Source of the DNA: Photobacterium rosenbergii
Lineage (GTDB): Bacteria; Pseudomonadota; Gammaproteobacteria; Enterobacterales; Vibrionaceae
Reading direction: 5' to 3'
Length of the DNA: 64,000 nt
NCBI RefSeq assembly: GCF_003026455.1
Contig: NZ_PYMB01000003.1
Location: 186,001-250,000, forward strand
Shown here: positions 8,488-17,407 of the stretch, in pieces
Position numbering within the stretch: position 1 is the first letter of the stretch
Layout of the letters: each line of letters opens with the position of its first letter
Position numbers and translations under genes: made by a program
The notes under the pieces: model-generated
The model's database searches: none
The model's input: the letters and a program-made list of their open reading frames with translations, nothing else
Told to the model about the DNA's origin: nothing

Positions 8488-9663
8488 ATGAATATACAAC
8501 TGAAACACTCTTTTCGCACCTTAGCTGCAGGTACACTTTGTCTTTCGGCCTCTGCCTTTGCTGCACCTACAGTCATTCCCGATGCACCGGTACTGGGTGC
8601 AAACGGCTATGTCTTGATGGATTACCATACTGGTCAGGTTCTTGTTGAAAAAAATGCCCATGAGCAACTTAATCCAGCGAGCCTGACTAAGCTAATGACA
8701 AGCTATGTTGCTGGCCAAGAAATGAAAAGCGGCAACATCAGCGAAGAAGATCTGGTGGTGATCAGCCGCAATGCGTGGGCACGTAACTTCCCAGATTCGT
8801 CAAAGATGTTTATTGAGGTAAATACCGAAGTAAACATGATGGATTTGTACCGTGGCTTGATTGTTCAGTCGGGCAATGATGCCAGTGTAGCAATTGCTGA
8901 ACATGTGGCAGGTTCTGAAGGGGCATTTGTTAGCCTGATGAACTCTTGGGCCAAAAAGCTGAACATGAACAACAGTTCGTTCTCTAACCCACATGGTTTA
9001 GATAGCGATCAACTGTACTCAACACCATACGATATTGCGTTACTTGGCCGTGCGCTGATCAAAGATCTCCCGAACATCTACTCAATCTACAGCGAACGCT
9101 CGTTTACATACAACAATATCACTCAGCGCAACCGAAATGGTTTACTGGCCGACCGTAGCCTGAATGTTGACGGTATGAAGACCGGCTATACCAGTGGTGC
9201 CGGCTACAGCTTGGCCAGTTCGGCGACAGAAGGCGACATGCGCTTGATTTCTGTTGTTATGGGCTCAAGCAGTCCGAAAGCACGTGAAGCGGAGAGCAAG
9301 CAGCTATTAAACTACGGCTTCCGTTTCTTCCAGACTGTCTCACCGCACAAGCAGGGTGATGAGCTAATCAATGAAAAAGTGTGGATGGGTAATACCGACA
9401 CCATTTCTTTAGGTACGATGGAAGACACATACGTGACCTTGTCACGTGGTGATGTGAGCAAAATGAATGCAACCGTCGAGTTGACTTCAGAGCTAACTGC
9501 TCCGATCAGCGAAGGTGAAATCGTAGGTAAAATTTTCTATCAAGTTGATGGTGAAGACGTAGCCGAAGTCCCCTTGGTTGCATTGGAATCAGTCGAAGAA
9601 GGCGGACTCTTCAGCCGTTTGATCGACTACATCAAGCTGTTCTTCATTGGCTTGTTTAAGTAA
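8488..9663 (+). CDS. dacA: D-alanyl-D-alanine carboxypeptidase (PBP5/6 type)
   Basis: A 391-residue low-molecular-weight penicillin-binding protein. A signal peptide covers about residues 1-26. The serine-peptidase motifs are complete: Ser65-Leu-Thr-Lys68 (nucleophile and general base), Ser128-Gly-Asn130 and Lys231-Thr-Gly233. The C-terminal PBP5 beta-domain (about 285-370) is followed by an amphipathic helix (LFSRLIDYIKLFFIGLFK) that anchors the enzyme to the periplasmic face of the inner membrane. It removes the terminal D-Ala from peptidoglycan stem peptides. The symbol dacA is the most likely paralogue, but dacC/dacD cannot be excluded. Confidence 0.93.
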   Translation: MNIQLKHSFRTLAAGTLCLSASAFAAPTVIPDAPVLGANGYVLMDYHTGQVLVEKNAHEQLNPASLTKLMTSYVAGQEMKSGNISEEDLVVISRNAWARNFPDSSKMFIEVNTEVNMMDLYRGLIVQSGNDASVAIAEHVAGSEGAFVSLMNSWAKKLNMNNSSFSNPHGLDSDQLYSTPYDIALLGRALIKDLPNIYSIYSERSFTYNNITQRNRNGLLADRSLNVDGMKTGYTSGAGYSLASSATEGDMRLISVVMGSSSPKAREAESKQLLNYGFRFFQTVSPHKQGDELINEKVWMGNTDTISLGTMEDTYVTLSRGDVSKMNATVELTSELTAPISEGEIVGKIFYQVDGEDVAEVPLVALESVEEGGLFSRLIDYIKLFFIGLFK

Positions 9664-9681
9664 CTAAAAAGCATCCGTGTT

Positions 9682-9712
9682 AAAGCCGCATCATTCGATG
9701 CGGCTTTCTTTT
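9682..9712 (+). terminator. Rho-independent terminator of the dacA-like gene
   Basis: A perfect 11-bp stem AAAGCCGCATC / GATGCGGCTTT with an ATTC loop followed by CTTTT. Confidence 0.92.
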
Positions 9713-9909
9713 GCTATCAGGACAAATTACTTTACGAACAAAGTACTACTTCAACTATGGTTAACGACCAAAGTGAGTATGTATGTCATATCGCGCTTTA
9801 GGCTAAGACAAATATTTCAACTGGCCTCAAAAATCCGTATAATCCACGCCTTACGAAAATCCAATCAGGAAATCAACCGTCGATACTGTCGGCAGTGTGA
9901 GAAATCGCA

Positions 9910-10803
9910 ATGAATCAAACAGACACTAGAAAAGAAACCCTTGAATTCAACAAGCTTCAGAAGCGCCTACGAAGAAATGTTGGTAATGCCATTATTGACT
10001 ACAACATGATCGAAGAAAATGATGTTGTTATGGCATGCATAAGTGGTGGTAAGGATTCATTTGCGATGCTAGATATCCTGTTGAATCTTCAAAAAGCTGC
10101 ACCAATCAAGTTTGACGTTGTTGCTGTTAACTTGGATCAGAAGCAACCTGGTTTCCCTGATCATATTCTGCCGGACTACTTTGAAACGCTGAATATTCCT
10201 TACTACATCGTGGATAAGGACACCTACTCAGTAGTCAAAGAGAAGATCCCAGAGGGTAAGACCACATGTGGCCTTTGCTCACGTCTACGCCGTGGTACGC
10301 TGTACTCATTCGCTGAGAAAATTGGTGCGACGAAACTGGCTCTAGGTCACCATTTGGATGACATTGTAGAAACCATGTTCTTGAACATGTTCCATGGCTC
10401 TCGCCTTAAAGCGATGCCACCAAAGCTACGCTCTGATGATGGCCGTAATGTAGTTATCCGTCCGTTAACTTACTGCCGTGAAAAAGACCTGATCAAATAC
10501 GCAGAGCACAAGGAGTTCCCAATTATTCCTTGTAACCTATGTGGCTCTCAGGAAAACTTGCAGCGTCAGGCTATCAAGGCAATGCTGATTGACTGGGACA
10601 AAAAGACCCCAGGTCGCGTAGAGAGTATTTTCAAATCAATTCAAAATGTTAGCCCAAGCCAACTGGCTGACCGAAACCTGTTTGACTTTGTTAACCTACC
10701 GCTGGATCGCGAAGGCGAACGTGAAGAGTACGAATTCAGCGAAGCGGTTGTCTCATCCACTAACATTGACGAATCAATGTTTATTGATGTGACCAACATC
10801 TAA
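9910..10803 (+). CDS. ttcA: tRNA 2-thiocytidine(32) synthetase TtcA
   Basis: A 297-residue PP-loop ATPase that thiolates cytidine 32 of certain tRNAs. The PP-loop motif SGGKDS is at about residues 47-52. The Fe-S cluster cysteines are present as CGLC (about 122-125) plus a third conserved Cys in NLCG (about 214). GHHLDD and [10 protein letters not shown] are family signatures. It is monocistronic with a strong terminator. Its nearness to uspE and fnr matches enteric and Vibrio gene order, where these genes cluster. Confidence 0.95.
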   Translation: MNQTDTRKETLEFNKLQKRLRRNVGNAIIDYNMIEENDVVMACISGGKDSFAMLDILLNLQKAAPIKFDVVAVNLDQKQPGFPDHILPDYFETLNIPYYIVDKDTYSVVKEKIPEGKTTCGLCSRLRRGTLYSFAEKIGATKLALGHHLDDIVETMFLNMFHGSRLKAMPPKLRSDDGRNVVIRPLTYCREKDLIKYAEHKEFPIIPCNLCGSQENLQRQAIKAMLIDWDKKTPGRVESIFKSIQNVSPSQLADRNLFDFVNLPLDREGEREEYEFSEAVVSSTNIDESMFIDVTNI

Positions 10804-10811
10804 TCAAAAAG

Positions 10812-10844
10812 AAAGGGAGAATAGCTTTTATTCTCCCTTTTTTA
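10812..10844 (+). terminator. Rho-independent terminator of ttcA
   Basis: A 12-bp stem AAAGGGAGAATA / TATTCTCCCTTT with a 5-nt loop, followed by TTTA. It also lies downstream of the convergent 10868-11281 gene. Confidence 0.92.
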
Positions 10845-10867
10845 CTGCTGACAGCAGACACTTCATA

Positions 10868-11281
10868 TCATTTTCCATCAAGAACATCCCACAACACGAC
10901 ATCGAGGGCATTAAGGCTCTGTGTATCAAAGAAACAGCCATATTGCATATTTCTTTTCGAACCGTCAGCTTGTACAAACTGAACACGATCGCCAATATAT
11001 AGAAGATTTTGCTTGTCCTCACTGCTGAGGGTTGATCGATTAAACAGCGGATGTTTGAAGCGTATTTTCCATTCGACACCGTATTCTGCAAACTTCTCAA
11101 TTAATGGCTTACACTCTGATTCTGCGTAACTATTATGCCACTTAGACCAACATTTTGGACTCTGCTGGCAGGCTAGAGAAGGAGAGGTATCTGAATCATC
11201 AACTACGAGCAAAAATACTAAGAATAAGGATACCAGAGTTAATGCTGTCAACATCCTGTAAAAGAATGTCTTGTTTTTCAT
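10868..11281 (-). CDS. Hypothetical membrane-anchored or exported protein
   Basis: A 137-residue protein with one N-terminal hydrophobic segment (about residues 10-27), which is either a signal anchor or an uncleaved signal peptide. The exported part contains paired cysteines (LACQQSPKCW, ESECK, YGCFF), suggesting disulfides. I recognise no domain. It lies at the edge of an AT-rich patch (10.9-12.4 kb) with two further unknown genes on the same strand. Confidence 0.6.
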   Translation of the reverse strand: MKNKTFFYRMLTALTLVSLFLVFLLVVDDSDTSPSLACQQSPKCWSKWHNSYAESECKPLIEKFAEYGVEWKIRFKHPLFNRSTLSSEDKQNLLYIGDRVQFVQADGSKRNMQYGCFFDTQSLNALDVVLWDVLDGK

Positions 11282-11296
11282 AGTTATTTATAACAC

Positions 11297-11656
11297 CTAT
11301 ATTAAAATCCCATTCGTTCTTTTCATGTGTCTGATACACATGGCTTTTACTTTTTTCGCTTGTATTTTCATTTCCATTTTTCTGATATTTCTAATGTTTG
11401 ACTGGGTCCATTTTTCAAGTGTCTCTCCACGAATATCAGAGTAGGGTACTTTGATAGATTGACTGTCTAGCTTAATCTTACTGACACTTTTAATAAGTAA
11501 ATATGATTCAAAATTATCAATAAGATCAATAGATAAGGTAATTGAGTAATTAATCAATTTCCCTGTAAGAATATAACCGCATGTATTCTCAAATAAGCAA
11601 TAGACTTGTGAGAAACCACGAACCCTAAACTCATTAAGTGCCTGTTCTTTATCCAT
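11297..11656 (-). CDS. Hypothetical protein, possibly PilZ-like fold (119 aa)
   Basis: The start at 11656 (MDKEQALNEF) is chosen for its AGGAAA ribosome-binding site; the frame extends 23 codons further upstream without support. The pattern of beta-strands and a basic C-terminal helix (RNIRKMEMKIQAKKVKAMC) is compatible with a small beta-barrel, but the RxxxR and DxSxxG motifs of PilZ are absent, so I do not assign that family. It has low GC, like its neighbours, and is probably recently acquired or fast-evolving. Confidence 0.5.
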   Translation of the reverse strand: MDKEQALNEFRVRGFSQVYCLFENTCGYILTGKLINYSITLSIDLIDNFESYLLIKSVSKIKLDSQSIKVPYSDIRGETLEKWTQSNIRNIRKMEMKIQAKKVKAMCIRHMKRTNGILI

Positions 11657-11729
11657 GAAACAATTTCCTGCATATTTTAAAAAATTACTCGCGCTAAACC
11701 TTAAGAAAAATAGCAATTCTATCAATCAC

Positions 11730-11996
11730 TTATTTCTTTCTATAACGCTTCCAATAACCACGCTCAAACTGCATTTCGTTGTATTTGACTTCACGTAATT
11801 TGATTGGTAATTTGTGATATCGGTTCATATTATTCTTAAATTGAACTTCAACAATTGCAGTTAATGAAAGGTGGCCTACTTCTATCATTGTTTTGCTAAA
11901 AACTTTGTGAACATAAATTGCAAAATAGTCTTTTTCATCATAAATCCTGCCCATGGCTATCCTATAGCACCTATAATTTTCAATTAGGCCATTCAT
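11730..11996 (-). CDS. Hypothetical small protein (88 aa)
   Basis: An unrecognised, basic, aromatic-rich protein ending in GYWKRYRKK. The start is uncertain: the ATG at 11996 lacks a good ribosome-binding site, and an internal Met at about residue 15 is an alternative. It is in the same orientation as the two genes that follow on the minus strand, in very AT-rich DNA. Short size and composition keep confidence modest. Confidence 0.4.
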   Translation of the reverse strand: MNGLIENYRCYRIAMGRIYDEKDYFAIYVHKVFSKTMIEVGHLSLTAIVEVQFKNNMNRYHKLPIKLREVKYNEMQFERGYWKRYRKK

Positions 11997-12451
11997 CTAC
12001 TGCTATTCTTTCATGACGGCTATTCTATAATAGTTTTTGATTGATAAAGATTATTAATGATGAAAACATGAAATTACTGCTCATTTTTCGTGATATGCAA
12101 ACACCTAATGTTTTTACTATAACTATTCACTTGATAAGATTTTAAAACTAAGAATCAATAAAAATAAAAAGCAAAGTTATGATTTCTTTTTGATTAATGG
12201 AATTAAATAGATAGTAAAATGACTTTAATAAAATTATTTATAATTAATGAAAGTCGCTAACTACTAAACCACTTAGGCAAATCTTATAACGATATATATT
12301 CTAGCAATGAAAGTTCTCACACTAGAGTTGCTCGCCTTTTTTCGTTATCAATTTCATCTTTGTTGGCTACAAACACATGTTACATACAGTGGATATTCGC
12401 CTATAAATCAGCATAGTATATGTATGTAGGCAAACTATAAATGGAAAGCAA
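11997..12451. other. AT-rich divergent intergenic region
   Basis: About 455 bp of strongly AT-rich DNA between the small minus-strand gene and the LysR gene. It presumably carries the LysR promoter; the low GC makes it a possible H-NS target. I see no ORF, terminator or clear operator in it. Confidence 0.4.
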
Positions 12452-13366
12452 ATGAATTTGAATACACTAGATCTAAACCTCCTCAAAGTCCTTCTAGTGT
12501 TATTGGAAGAGAAGAATACTCATCGGGCAGCCGATCGGCTTGATACAAGCCAGCCAGCTGTGAGCAGGGCACTTGGACGTTTACGAGAAGCATTGGATGA
12601 TCAACTGTTCGTTCGTCATAACCGTGGCCTGAAACTTACTCCACGGGCAGAAGAACTCGCATCCGTATTGCCAGGTATTTATACTCAACTTGAAAAAGCT
12701 CTGGAGAGCAGGCAGTTTGAACCAAGTCAAATGGAAGGGCGCTTTCGAATCGCACTCAATGGTTTCTTGATAGAGAGCTATGGCACCGAAATCTATCGTT
12801 TATTTAACCGTACTTGTCCTAATGTAGAACTGGAACTATACAGTTTTGGCTCCAGTACTATCACCCAACTACAAGATGGCCGTTGTGATCTAGCCATTAC
12901 TTACCAGCCCCTAGACACCCCTAAAGATGTGTACCAGAAGAACATTGCCAAGAGCCAAATTGGTTTCATTTGCCGCCGTGGGTTTGTCCAAGAAAATCAG
13001 CCGATACCGATTGAAGAGTTAGATAACTATCGCTGGGCAGGTATGGTTGTACCTGGCTTCAATCAACAAATGGAGCTTGTGAAAAGGTATGCCAAACTAC
13101 GTGAGAAACCTGCTTTTCGAAGCCAGCATGCTCACCCAATCTTACAAGCGTTGCGAACTGAAGACATGCTGTTTATTGCCCCAAGAGAGCTATACAAAAT
13201 TGTTGATCAACAAACCTTTCAGTTTGTGGAAATGGATGAGGCAGGCCAACCTGAACGACGAGACATTCTGGATGTTGTGATGACGTATAACCAAAAGCAC
13301 TGGAACACCGATAAGTACCGTTGGCTAGAGCAAGAAATCAAGCAACTACGGGTAACAAACAAGTAA
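12452..13366 (+). CDS. LysR-family transcriptional regulator
   Basis: A 304-residue LTTR of standard length. The N-terminal winged helix-turn-helix (about residues 8-66) contains the signature THRAADRLDTSQPAVSRALG and LFVRHNRGLKLTPRAEEL. The C-terminal portion (about 90-300) is the periplasmic-binding-protein-like inducer domain. No target gene is obvious: the next gene on the same strand encodes a small exported protein 216 bp away, and the upstream neighbour is a tiny unknown. The ligand cannot be named from sequence. Confidence 0.92.
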   Translation: MNLNTLDLNLLKVLLVLLEEKNTHRAADRLDTSQPAVSRALGRLREALDDQLFVRHNRGLKLTPRAEELASVLPGIYTQLEKALESRQFEPSQMEGRFRIALNGFLIESYGTEIYRLFNRTCPNVELELYSFGSSTITQLQDGRCDLAITYQPLDTPKDVYQKNIAKSQIGFICRRGFVQENQPIPIEELDNYRWAGMVVPGFNQQMELVKRYAKLREKPAFRSQHAHPILQALRTEDMLFIAPRELYKIVDQQTFQFVEMDEAGQPERRDILDVVMTYNQKHWNTDKYRWLEQEIKQLRVTNK

Positions 13367-13581
13367 AGCGCTATACAAGATAAGCAACCGAGATGCATTT
13401 TTAGTATTAAGCTGGCATTCAGAGATGCGTATTTGATATATCACTAATCCATTTCTGCCATGGGATTAAGACAAGCATAACCCTACAATGTGTACATCAA
13501 GTGAGGGAGTTCAAACCTCACAAAGAATTGTTCAACACTCTCAAGGACAGAGGGTACTGATAATAGACACAGAGGTAGGTT

Positions 13582-13857
13582 ATGAAAAAATCAGCTTTCG
13601 TTATCATCAGCGCTTTGGTTCTGTCTTCACAAGCAATGGCAAATGATGTACTGGACTACCACCTTTCAACAACCGGTGAGCGTACAGCTCCTACAACACA
13701 CTTGATTCAGCAGGCGAATACTCCGGCAATGAATGTGATGGAGGCCCAGTTAACCACTTCAGGTGATGCTTCAATGCCTGCTGGCCATATTGGCGATGCC
13801 CGAGTGAATGATTCAAGCCATTCAGTCTTTGAGTATCACTACAATACTGCTGACTAA
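13582..13857 (+). CDS. Small exported protein with internal repeat
   Basis: A 91-residue precursor with a classic signal peptide (residues 1-21, cleavage after SQAMA). The mature about 70 residues contain repeated short blocks (LDYHLSTTGERTAP and EAQLTTSGDASMPAGH, ending in FEYHYNTAD), suggesting internal duplication. No family is recognised. An AGGTAGGT-like ribosome-binding region precedes the ATG and a good terminator follows. It could be a periplasmic or secreted peptide; function unknown. Confidence 0.65.
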   Translation: MKKSAFVIISALVLSSQAMANDVLDYHLSTTGERTAPTTHLIQQANTPAMNVMEAQLTTSGDASMPAGHIGDARVNDSSHSVFEYHYNTAD

Positions 13858-13877
13858 TTTACAAAGTCGAATCCTTT

Positions 13878-13910
13878 AAAGGGCTGATATGTGCTAATCA
13901 GCCCTTTTTC
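13878..13910 (+). terminator. Rho-independent terminator
   Basis: An 11-bp stem AAAGGGCTGAT / ATCAGCCCTTT with an 8-nt loop followed by T residues, 20 bp after the small exported protein gene. Confidence 0.9.
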
Positions 13911-14042
13911 ATTTCTGCTATTTATGGTTTGAATAAAGCTCACAGTTAATCATAGAGAAACGTAGGGGCTTGAATTTAGATTGGATGTAAGTCGTAATCG
14001 GTTATAATGGCGAAAGACAACAAATCATTATAAATCAATATT

Positions 14043-14414
14043 ATGCTTACACCTTCAATGATTCGCCGTTCAAAGCCGCTTCAAACAGCGCTTATTGCAC
14101 TTTGCTTATCAAGCTTGGCAGGTTGCTCTTCTTCGCAATCACAGCAGTTAGGTATGCGCAGTAGCACTGTCACCAAAACACCACAACAAATGAGCAATCT
14201 TGAAATCTGTGAAACTTACGCCTTTGGGCGAAGATCCACCCAGACTCGAGTTGCCATTGCCAGTGAGTGGAATCGACGTAATATTAGCCACGCTTACTGT
14301 AATAAGATTCGGAATGAACTTTATCTGACATCACTGCTGAAAAAACTGGCAAATGCTGAAGAAAAGCCTGCAAGCAACCAAGTACAGCCGGTTCAGCCTA
14401 TCGAGTTACGTTAG
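14043..14414 (+). CDS. Putative lipoprotein (123 aa)
   Basis: The N-terminus carries a lipoprotein signal with lipobox Leu-Ala-Gly-Cys (Cys about residue 28) followed by a Ser/Gln linker. The mature part has a conserved-looking segment (NLEICETYAFGRRSTQTRVA) with two cysteines and a Pro/Gln-rich tail. I do not recognise a named family. It is monocistronic, ended by a long terminator shared with the convergent uspE. Confidence 0.7.
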   Translation: MLTPSMIRRSKPLQTALIALCLSSLAGCSSSQSQQLGMRSSTVTKTPQQMSNLEICETYAFGRRSTQTRVAIASEWNRRNISHAYCNKIRNELYLTSLLKKLANAEEKPASNQVQPVQPIELR

Positions 14415-14436
14415 TGCGCACATCTAGAAAACTATC

Positions 14437-14468
14437 ATTAAAAAAGCCTCTTGCGAGGCTTTTTTAAT
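14437..14468. terminator. Bidirectional terminator
   Basis: A perfect 14-bp stem ATTAAAAAAGCCTC / GAGGCTTTTTTAAT with a TTGC loop; A- and T-tracts in the stem give termination in both directions for the lipoprotein gene and uspE. Confidence 0.93.
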
Positions 14469-14484
14469 GAGCATAGTGTTTGTT

Positions 14485-15426
14485 TTATGGAAGGTTAGGA
14501 CTTAAGGGGCTAACGTACCCCTCTGGTTTCAGCGCCAATAAATCACAATTGAGGCTATCAATAGTGTGCTCGGCGGTATTACCAATAAACACTGCAGATA
14601 AACCTGTTCGCCCAGTCGTGCCGAGAATCACTAGCTCAGCATCAATATCTTCGGCAACCTGAGGAATGATATCTTCCGGTAACCCTTCAAGCACATGCGT
14701 CTGTTCTTCAGGTAAGCCGTGCTTATGTCGTAGCGCCTTCATTGATTTGAGATGATGTCCCCTGACTGCATCAGTATATGAAGCCGGGTCAAACTCAGGC
14801 AGTTCAATGGTGATGTTAACCGGCGTGGCAGGGTAAGCGTTAACCAAGTTAACTTCCGCACCTAGTAAATCGGCGACAGATTTAGCCTCGTCAACAATCG
14901 AGTCATTCAATTTATCGTGGGTTTCATCATCCGCAGCAAGATTAACGCTAGCCAAGATTTTTCCGTTCTCTGGCCAACTATGATCTTTCACCATCAATAC
15001 CGGACAAGGGCACTTTCTCAGCAGGTGCCAATCAGTCGGTGTGAAAATCACAGAGCCAATCTTATCGTGGTCATGGGTCGCTTTGATAATTAAGTCATGA
15101 TGATTACTGAATACCTCAGCAATAATGGCTTCATAAGGACGGTTGTGCCAGACAACCGTCAACTGAATATTAAAGCCGTCATCGGTATACGGACGGATGA
15201 GATCTTTCAACCATTCCTCACGCTGCATAACAACACCACGCCGCATTGCTTGCCGTTCATCGGCAGAGAGCATAGATGTCATCTCATACGAGAAGTCATA
15301 GATTGCCAAGAAAAGAGTAATTTTTACCTCGTCAGAGCGACGAGCAAGGTGAATAGCGCGAGACAATGCTGGTTGATGATCCTGCGCTGGATCGGCAACA
15401 ACGAGTATATTGCTGTATTTGGTCAT
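14485..15426 (-). CDS. uspE: Universal stress protein E
   Basis: A 313-residue protein made of two tandem Usp domains (about 1-150 and 155-310). The second holds the ATP-binding-type signature GTTGRTGLSAVFIGNTAEH. The start at 15426 (MTKYSNIL) is chosen because AAGGGGG lies 5 bases before it, and it gives a length close to E. coli UspE. UspE contributes to stress resistance and growth arrest. The gene lies just downstream of fnr on the same strand, as in enterics, separated by a terminator, so it is probably transcribed separately. Confidence 0.92.
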   Translation of the reverse strand: MTKYSNILVVADPAQDHQPALSRAIHLARRSDEVKITLFLAIYDFSYEMTSMLSADERQAMRRGVVMQREEWLKDLIRPYTDDGFNIQLTVVWHNRPYEAIIAEVFSNHHDLIIKATHDHDKIGSVIFTPTDWHLLRKCPCPVLMVKDHSWPENGKILASVNLAADDETHDKLNDSIVDEAKSVADLLGAEVNLVNAYPATPVNITIELPEFDPASYTDAVRGHHLKSMKALRHKHGLPEEQTHVLEGLPEDIIPQVAEDIDAELVILGTTGRTGLSAVFIGNTAEHTIDSLNCDLLALKPEGYVSPLSPNLP

Positions 15427-15643
15427 AACTGCCCCCTTACACAAACCGTGTTGGCATCTAAACCAGTCTCTGTTCCCTTAAAGGAATGATATCTATCTGT
15501 CACTTTCGGGCAGAGAAACATTCAGAGTTATCTTACCAAAATCAGTTGCTTGTTATGAAAATGTCACAAAAAGCGTCTTTGGTTACTAATAACTTTAACG
15601 TAAAGGGTAAGAATAGGGGAGTAACGGCGGGAAATTAATATAA

Positions 15644-15676
15644 AAAAAGTGATACGGCTCGCGTATCACTTTTTAT
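15644..15676 (-). terminator. Rho-independent terminator of fnr
   Basis: Stem AAAAAGTGATACG / CGTATCACTTTTT with a 5-nt loop, directly after fnr in its direction of transcription. Confidence 0.92.
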
Positions 15677-15699
15677 AATCATTCACTTAGGCGATTAGC

Positions 15700-16455
15700 T
15701 TAGGCAATAGTGTTTTTATTCACACCGGCAAGCTTCGCAAGTTCTTCGTGGTTAAGGATAGTAATGTATTTACCCTTAACACTCAGCATTTCAGATTTTT
15801 GGAAACGACCTAGCAGACGGCTGATTGTCTCAACAGTCAGGCCAAGGTAATTACCGATATCACCACGAGTCATTGTCAGGCGGAACTCACGAGGTGAGAA
15901 GCCTCGCTGTGAGAAACGTAGAGACAAGTTGTACAGGAAGGCTGCCAAACGCTCTTCAGCGTTCTTCTTAGATAGCAGCAGAATCATTTCCTGATCACCT
16001 TTAATCTCGTTACTCATCAGACGCATGATTTGCTGACGAAGTTTTGGCATTTTCCCTGACAGATCATCGAGAATTTCAAATGGAATCTCGCAAACCATTG
16101 ATGTTTCCAAAGACTGGGCAAAGCTCGGGTGCATCATTTCGTTGATGGCATCAAAACCCACCAAATCACCAGCCAAGTGGAAGGCAGTGATCTGCTCATC
16201 ACCTTGCTCAGTAATGGTGTAGCTCTTGATTGTACCCGAACGAATTGCGTACAGTGACTTCAGTTCATCACCCGCTTTAAAAAGCTCTTGTCCTTTCTGG
16301 ATTGGCTTTTTGCGTTCGATAATTTGATCTAGCTGATCTAGCTCAGACTCATTCAACGTAAATGGAATACACAACTGACTGATGCTGCAATCCTGACAAT
16401 GGATCGCACACCCGCCTGATTGGATACGTTTGGTTGTTAGTTTGTCTGATATCAT
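15700..16455 (-). CDS. fnr: Fumarate/nitrate reduction regulator FNR
   Basis: A 251-residue CRP/FNR-family oxygen sensor, one residue longer than E. coli FNR. The [4Fe-4S] cysteines are in [14 protein letters not shown] (Cys20, 23, 29) and the distal ligand in [10 protein letters not shown] (about 122). An N-terminal cyclic-nucleotide-binding-like barrel is followed by a dimerisation helix and a C-terminal helix-turn-helix ([13 protein letters not shown]), which reads TTGAT half-sites. Under anaerobiosis it activates anaerobic respiration and typically regulates the adjacent cbb3 oxidase cluster. A candidate FNR box precedes its own gene, implying autoregulation. Confidence 0.96.
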   Translation of the reverse strand: MISDKLTTKRIQSGGCAIHCQDCSISQLCIPFTLNESELDQLDQIIERKKPIQKGQELFKAGDELKSLYAIRSGTIKSYTITEQGDEQITAFHLAGDLVGFDAINEMMHPSFAQSLETSMVCEIPFEILDDLSGKMPKLRQQIMRLMSNEIKGDQEMILLLSKKNAEERLAAFLYNLSLRFSQRGFSPREFRLTMTRGDIGNYLGLTVETISRLLGRFQKSEMLSVKGKYITILNHEELAKLAGVNKNTIA

Positions 16456-16472
16456 AAGCCTGTCTAACCAAT

Positions 16473-16486
16473 TTGATGTAGGTCAA
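16473..16486. promoter_or_regulatory. Candidate FNR box in the fnr promoter
   Basis: TTGATGTAGGTCAA matches the FNR consensus TTGAT-N4-ATCAA with one mismatch. It ends 18 bp before the fnr start codon, a location suited to negative autoregulation as known for E. coli fnr. Binding is inferred. Confidence 0.7.
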
Positions 16487-16530
16487 TATTTTAACATAAT
16501 ATGAATCATTATGACGAGTATTAAAAAAGC

Positions 16531-17211
16531 CTACATTATTTGTTTGATTGCGATATAACCAGTATGAACCCCGTAGGCCAATAACAGCAAGGCACTCGCT
16601 CTCTTAAAGTAAAGATTTTTAAGCCACTTCTGCAGCTGGTTTGCCATAGTTCCCACCGCGATCATGGCAGGTAGGGTGCCTAAACCGAATGCTAACATCA
16701 CACTAGCACCTGAGGTGGCACTGCCTGCAACAGCGGCCCAACTCAATGTGGAATACACTAAACCACATGGGAGCCAGCCCCATAATGCCCCGAAAGGAAT
16801 TGCGGCGAGGGGGCTGCGTAACGGTAGCAGTTTTGTTGCCATTGGTGATAGAAAACGCCATAGCCCTTTGCCCATCACTTCAATTTTACTCACACCATGC
16901 CACCATTGGCCTATGTATAAAGCGAGTAAAATCATCATAGTAGCGGCTAGTAACCGTAATGATGCCAATGCAGTAACCTGACTACCATAGCTGGCAAGGT
17001 TAGCAAAAGCACCACCGATAATCGCTCCGGCAATCATGTACGATGCGATTCTGCCGAGATTATATAACACTAAATATGGCCAACGGGAAGTATGTTGGTT
17101 GTTTTGTACACCGAGGGTAATAGCAGCAGAAACCCCGCCACACATGCCCAAACAATGGCCAGCCCCCATCAAACCTATGATGAACGCCGCATAGAAATCA
17201 ACGCTTACCAT
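16531..17211 (-). CDS. SafE/TauE-like membrane protein of the cco cluster
   Basis: A 226-residue polytopic protein of the 'sulfite exporter TauE/SafE' type commonly encoded after ccoS. The N-terminus carries GLMGAGHCLGMCGGV with the conserved His and Cys pair, and there are about six membrane segments with a WLPCGLVYS motif. In related clusters the family is linked to copper handling or cbb3 oxidase maturation. The start is placed at the ATG at 17211; a GTG at 17220 is an alternative. Both lie inside ccoS, so the genes are translationally coupled. Confidence 0.85.
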   Translation of the reverse strand: MVSVDFYAAFIIGLMGAGHCLGMCGGVSAAITLGVQNNQHTSRWPYLVLYNLGRIASYMIAGAIIGGAFANLASYGSQVTALASLRLLAATMMILLALYIGQWWHGVSKIEVMGKGLWRFLSPMATKLLPLRSPLAAIPFGALWGWLPCGLVYSTLSWAAVAGSATSGASVMLAFGLGTLPAMIAVGTMANQLQKWLKNLYFKRASALLLLAYGVHTGYIAIKQIM

Positions 17212-17407
17212 GATCACCACTTATCTCATCAGCAGCGCGTTCATTCTTGTTTTCAGTCGGCTTTGACTCATCTTCGTCAAACAAGATGTCATAGCCTTGG
17301 CGTTCAAGATCTTCAAACTGTTCAGTACGAACAGCCCAAAGAAAAATCCCGACAGCTATACATACGAAGACAATCGCAATGGGGATTAACAAGTAAAGAC
17401 TAGCCAT
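17198..17407 (-). CDS. ccoS: cbb3-type oxidase assembly protein CcoS
   Basis: A 69-residue protein with one N-terminal membrane helix (LIPIAIVFVCIAVGIFLWAV) followed by the family signature AVRTEQFEDLERQGYDILFD. CcoS is needed to mature the cbb3 oxidase, probably for cofactor insertion into CcoN. It overlaps the end of ccoI by 8 bp and the start of the SafE-like gene, forming a tight ccoHIS operon. Confidence 0.93.
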   Translation of the reverse strand: MASLYLLIPIAIVFVCIAVGIFLWAVRTEQFEDLERQGYDILFDEDESKPTENKNERAADEISGDHGKR

